NCBI GenBank assembly: GCA_903887975.1
Contig: CAISSD010000179.1
Span: 1 to 18,396, forward strand
DNA: 18,396 nucleotides
Origin: an uncultured Legionellaceae bacterium
Lineage (GTDB): Bacteria > Pseudomonadota > Gammaproteobacteria > Legionellales > Legionellaceae
Direction of reading: 5' to 3'
In this document: positions 15,641 to 18,396 of the stretch, piece by piece
Layout of the letters: each line of letters starts with the position of its first letter
Position numbering within the stretch: the first letter of the stretch is position 1
Translations under genes and position numbers: made by a program
Notes under the pieces: generated by a model
The model's database searches: none
Told to the model about the DNA's origin: nothing
What the model saw: only the letters and a program-made list of their open reading frames with translations

Positions 15641-16086
15641 TGATGGATTTACGTGAGCTTTATCAAGAAATCATTATGGATCACAACAAAAACCCTCGTC
15701 ATCATCATGACATGGCGAGGGCAACCCATCAGGCGATGGGTTTTAATCCTTTGTGTGGTGATAAATTAACCGTTTATGTGAACCTACAAGATGATGTCAT
15801 CAAGGACATGAGTTTTGTGGGGTGTGGGTGTGCCATCTCGCAGGCTTCGGCGTCGATGATGACGGACGCCCTTTGTGGTAAAACCAAGCAAGAAGCGTTA
15901 CATCTTTTTAAGAAATTCCACGATCTTTTAACACAAGATGCGCCACCATCAGCAGATTTAGGCGACCAATTGAATGTTTTAATGGGGGTTCGTGCTTATC
16001 CGGCTCGCGTGAAGTGCGCGACTTTGGCTTGGCACACCATGGATTCGGCATTAAAAAAAGATGGTTTAACGGCTTCTACAGAATAA
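15637..16086 (+). CDS. sufU: SufU-type sulfur acceptor / IscU-like Fe-S assembly protein
   Basis: The protein has 149 residues from the ATG at 15637, which overlaps the sufS stop by 4 bases; ATGs at 15640 and 15643 are also possible. It has the IscU-like fold with C40, D42, C65 and C127. These are offset by one from the C41, D43, C66, C128 set that binds zinc in Bacillus subtilis SufU. The extra loop between C65 and C127 (KFHDLLTQDAPPSADLGDQ) is the insertion that separates SufU from IscU. In Firmicutes SufU takes persulfide sulfur from SufS, replacing SufE. Gammaproteobacterial operons with a regulator, BCDS and SufU exist, but the better-known E. coli set is ABCDSE. No SufA or SufE is visible here. 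Confidence 0.92.
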   Translation: MMMDLRELYQEIIMDHNKNPRHHHDMARATHQAMGFNPLCGDKLTVYVNLQDDVIKDMSFVGCGCAISQASASMMTDALCGKTKQEALHLFKKFHDLLTQDAPPSADLGDQLNVLMGVRAYPARVKCATLAWHTMDSALKKDGLTASTE

Positions 16087-16096
16087 AGGTGGTTGG

Positions 16097-16426
16097 ATGT
16101 TTGGGTTTAAGAAAAAAACCGATGAATTGAAATACGACGTCATTTTGGCGCTTAAAGGCGTTTTTGATCCCGAAATTCCGGTGAATATTTACGATTTGGG
16201 TTTGATTTACGATGTGCGCATTGATGAAGAGCAGCATGTTTGGATTCAAATGACCCTAACCTCACCGGGTTGTCCTGTGGCGCAGACTTTTCCCGGGACG
16301 GTTGAGCAAGCGGTGAATCAAGTTGAAGGGGTTTCTGATTGTACGGTTGAATTGGTTTGGGAGCCCACTTGGACGCAAGAGCGTATGAGTGAGGCAGCAC
16401 GCCTGGAACTGGGGATGTTTTATTAG
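16097..16426 (+). CDS. sufT: SufT, MIP18/DUF59 Fe-S maturation factor
   Basis: The 109-residue MIP18-family (DUF59) protein has the hallmark DPEIPVNIYDLGLIY (24-38), the MTLTSPGCP segment (52-60) with conserved C59, and a C-terminal WEPTWTQERMSEAAR (88-102). The closest named relatives are SufT/YitW proteins, which act as auxiliary factors in maturing Fe-S proteins, especially under high demand. The gene starts 10 bases after sufU, preceded by AAAGGTGG, and its TAG stop shares one base with the epmA GTG start. It is thus the last Fe-S gene of the operon. Confidence 0.93.
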   Translation: MFGFKKKTDELKYDVILALKGVFDPEIPVNIYDLGLIYDVRIDEEQHVWIQMTLTSPGCPVAQTFPGTVEQAVNQVEGVSDCTVELVWEPTWTQERMSEAARLELGMFY

Positions 16427-17376
16427 TGGAATCATCATGGCAACCCTCGGCGAGTTTTGAGGCATTAAAACAACGGGCGCAATGCTTGGCATTGATTCGT
16501 GATTTTTTTAACAAGCGTCATTATTTGGAAGTGGACACGCCCGTGATGGCGAAATTTGGCGTGACGGATGTTTATTTATCCAATATTAAAGCCACTTTTC
16601 GTAACAAACCTTATTGTCTACAAACTTCACCAGAATACCACATGAAGCGTTTGCTTGCCGCAGGAAGTGGGCCTATTTTTCAATTGGCCAGGGTGTTTCG
16701 AGATGATGAATTGGGGCGTTGGCACAATCCAGAATTCACCCTACTGGAGTGGTATCAATTGGGCGTGGATCACCATGAGATGATGATTGAAGTGGATGCT
16801 CTGCTACAATTGATTTTAAAATGTGCGCCTCTAGTGAAAAAGACGTATCAAGATGTTTTTCAAGAGCATTGCGATGTTGATCCCTTGATGACGGATGTGG
16901 ATGCTTTAAAAAAAATGTTGATGCGCTTTGGCTTACATGGGGTTTTGGATGATGATGAAACGGATGTTGATGTTTATTTGTTTTTGTTGATGAGTCATGT
17001 GGTGGAGCCCGCATTGGGGCGATTACCTTATCCTGTTGCGGTGTATGATTTCCCAGCCAGTCAGGCCTCGTTGGCAAAAGTTCATGGTGATGTGGCAGCG
17101 CGTTTTGAAGTGTATTATCAAGGGGTGGAGCTTGCCAATGGATTTTATGAATTAACTGATGTGGCGCTTCAAAAGCAGCGTTTTGATGAAGACAATCAAA
17201 AAAGACAACGGCAAGCAAAGCCCACCGTTTTTGCAGATGTATTTTTATTGGAAGCCATGCGGCATGGGTTGCCCTCTTGTACGGGTGTTGCCTTAGGTGT
17301 GGATAGGCTTTTGGCGCTAGCGCTCGGGGTGGGATCGATTGCCCAGGTGATGGCGTTTGATTTTGCCAGGGCTTGA
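16426..17376 (+). CDS. epmA: EF-P (R)-beta-lysine ligase EpmA (PoxA/GenX/YjeA)
   Basis: The 316-residue class II lysyl-tRNA synthetase paralogue lacks the anticodon-binding domain, the hallmark of EpmA (E. coli 325). The N-terminal SWQPSAS is nearly identical to the start of E. coli EpmA and supports the GTG start at 16426. Motif 2 is at 91-110 (FRDDELGRWHNPEFTLLEWY) and motif 3 at 287-298 (GVALGVDRLLAL), with Ala where LysRS has Gly. The enzyme activates (R)-beta-lysine and attaches it to a Lys of elongation factor P, which helps ribosomes at proline stretches. The partners efp and epmB are not in this window. The gene is fused to the suf operon by a one-base overlap with sufT; its usual genomic companions differ. 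Confidence 0.95.
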   Translation: MESSWQPSASFEALKQRAQCLALIRDFFNKRHYLEVDTPVMAKFGVTDVYLSNIKATFRNKPYCLQTSPEYHMKRLLAAGSGPIFQLARVFRDDELGRWHNPEFTLLEWYQLGVDHHEMMIEVDALLQLILKCAPLVKKTYQDVFQEHCDVDPLMTDVDALKKMLMRFGLHGVLDDDETDVDVYLFLLMSHVVEPALGRLPYPVAVYDFPASQASLAKVHGDVAARFEVYYQGVELANGFYELTDVALQKQRFDEDNQKRQRQAKPTVFADVFLLEAMRHGLPSCTGVALGVDRLLALALGVGSIAQVMAFDFARA

Positions 17377-17389
17377 TGCAATTAAATGA

Positions 17390-18396
17390 TCACGAAATTA
17401 GTCTTGCTAATTCACTTACCAAATAAAATGGAATCGACATAATGGGTTGCTCAGCGTTCAATGGTAATGCAGAGATTCGAATTCCAAATGCACTTTGATG
17501 TTCGCGCATAAAAAGATGCAACGATTTCATCCTTCCAGTGCTGCCTGATTTGACCTCAATAGGCACAATTTGACGATGGATTGCCGTGACATAATCAATT
17601 TCAGCTGTACTTCCTCTAGCGTCACGAGACCAATAATAGGTTTGTGCTTCCAAATAAGGATCGTGATGAACCAATAATTCTTGCCCCACAAACTGCTCCA
17701 TGAGTGCGCCATGTTGAACGTCAATGGAACTTTTTTCCATCATTAAATAAGGCTCGTATTCAACCACCGAAGACACCAACCCAACATCAAGAAATAACAA
17801 TTTAAATCGATGTTCATGAGTTAAGGCGTGCAAGGGCAATCCTGTTGCATTGGTGGAAAAGACTCGATGAATCAACCCCGCTTTGGATAAATAATCCAGT
17901 GCTTCTTTTAAATCTCGAGATTGAATGTCGCGGGCAACATCAACATAGCGAAATTGCTGTGCGATGATGTCGGGTGTTTTGGTGAATAATAGTTCTAAAT
18001 ATTTATGTTTGGTTCTATTTGCATATTTACCAAAGTCGCCGCGGTAGGTTGCAAGAATGGAGGTTTGCATGCGTTTGGCGAAAAGAATGCTGTTGGTTTC
18101 AACGTATTGTTGTATCACCGCAGGCATGCCGCCAAGGATACAATACAAACGAACGTATTCTAAGAGTTTATCATGCACAACACTTGGAATATTGGATTTC
18201 CAGGAGATGGATTCAATCAATGCGATGAGCTTATCTTGCCCAAGCGCCCATAAAAATTCTTTAAAAGACATGGGCTTCATGTGTAAATATTGAACTCTAC
18301 CCACGGGCATGCGAAAGTCTTTGGATTGCAAAGCAAATTCAAGTAACGAACCGGCAGCAATGACATGCAATTCGGGCATTTTTTCTTTAAAATAGC
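17390..18396 (-). CDS. AAA_14 / DUF4143-family protein, C-terminal part (cut by right edge)
   Basis: About 335 codons are visible and the frame stays open to the right edge, so the true start and the Walker motifs lie outside. The first residues (YFKEKMPELHVIAAGSLLEF, bridging the edge and the first visible ATG at 18379) match the conserved sensor region of AAA_14 ATPases. A helical part (about 60-200 from that ATG) follows. The DUF4143 end carries AEIDYV and, ten residues on, PIEVKSG (E260, D262, E275, K277), a PD-(D/E)XK nuclease-like signature. The ATG at 18379 is internal to the domain and is not the start. The gene converges on epmA, with 13 bases between the stops and no clear terminator. 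Its role is unknown. Confidence 0.85.
   Translation of the reverse strand, partial: YFKEKMPELHVIAAGSLLEFALQSKDFRMPVGRVQYLHMKPMSFKEFLWALGQDKLIALIESISWKSNIPSVVHDKLLEYVRLYCILGGMPAVIQQYVETNSILFAKRMQTSILATYRGDFGKYANRTKHKYLELLFTKTPDIIAQQFRYVDVARDIQSRDLKEALDYLSKAGLIHRVFSTNATGLPLHALTHEHRFKLLFLDVGLVSSVVEYEPYLMMEKSSIDVQHGALMEQFVGQELLVHHDPYLEAQTYYWSRDARGSTAEIDYVTAIHRQIVPIEVKSGSTGRMKSLHLFMREHQSAFGIRISALPLNAEQPIMSIPFYLVSELARLIS

Noticed and set aside
1..18396. The window as an 18.4-kb plasmid or phage circle, from the matching edge genes
   Set aside because: The interior is essential chromosomal housekeeping (pyrB, ruvX, suf, epmA, ubiK) with no replication, partition or phage genes, so duplicated paralogues or chance window placement explain it better.

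Overview
The window reads as a chromosomal segment from a low-GC (roughly 40 percent by eye) gammaproteobacterium, probably a Legionella- or Coxiella-like lineage, although the exact order is uncertain. The placement rests on an EpmA (PoxA/GenX) EF-P lysyltransferase, an adjacent ubiK-comM pair, a ruvX-pyrB pair, and a suf operon led by an Rrf2 regulator of the gammaproteobacterial SUF type. Coding density is very high. No stretch over 300 bases lacks a gene, and I see no rRNA, tRNA, CRISPR array or insertion sequence.

Layout. Bases 1-288 (minus) hold the first 96 codons of an AAA_14/DUF4143 ATPase cut by the left edge. An AT-rich gap of 109 bases follows, with repeated TTGGTT motifs and an inverted repeat. 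Bases 398-5020 (minus) are a tight four-gene block read right to left: an SDR sugar-nucleotide epimerase/dehydratase, a TPR plus YaiO-type outer-membrane barrel, a membrane-anchored HEAT-repeat protein, and a processive-type family 2 glycosyltransferase. A good sigma70-like promoter lies just upstream (5070-5098). Behind it, 5116-6678 (minus), is a large metallo-beta-lactamase-fold protein with a C-terminal Rieske [2Fe-2S] domain. It resembles CMP-N-acetylneuraminate hydroxylase with the domain order reversed.

At about 6.7 kb the strand switches. ruvX and pyrB (plus) are joined by a one-base overlap. comM, ubiK and a secreted DUF333-like protein (minus) fill 8055-10441. From 10574 to 17376 (plus) runs a suf iron-sulfur operon in the order Rrf2 regulator, sufB, sufC, sufD, sufS, sufU, sufT, followed by epmA, with overlaps or gaps of at most 10 bases at every junction. 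The last 1 kb (minus) is the C-terminal part of a second AAA_14/DUF4143 protein, cut by the right edge.

How the genes work together. The left block looks like a compact synthase-dependent exopolysaccharide pathway. The epimerase would supply the sugar nucleotide, the glycosyltransferase would polymerise and pass the chain through the inner membrane, the HEAT protein would be its partner, and the TPR-barrel would export it, as PgaA does for PNAG. The CMAH-like oxygenase might modify the donor sugar. This is the best candidate for an undescribed system here. The suf operon builds Fe-S clusters, including in principle the Rieske cluster next door. The remaining genes are housekeeping: Holliday-junction/rRNA processing, pyrimidine synthesis, transformation, ubiquinone synthesis and EF-P modification.
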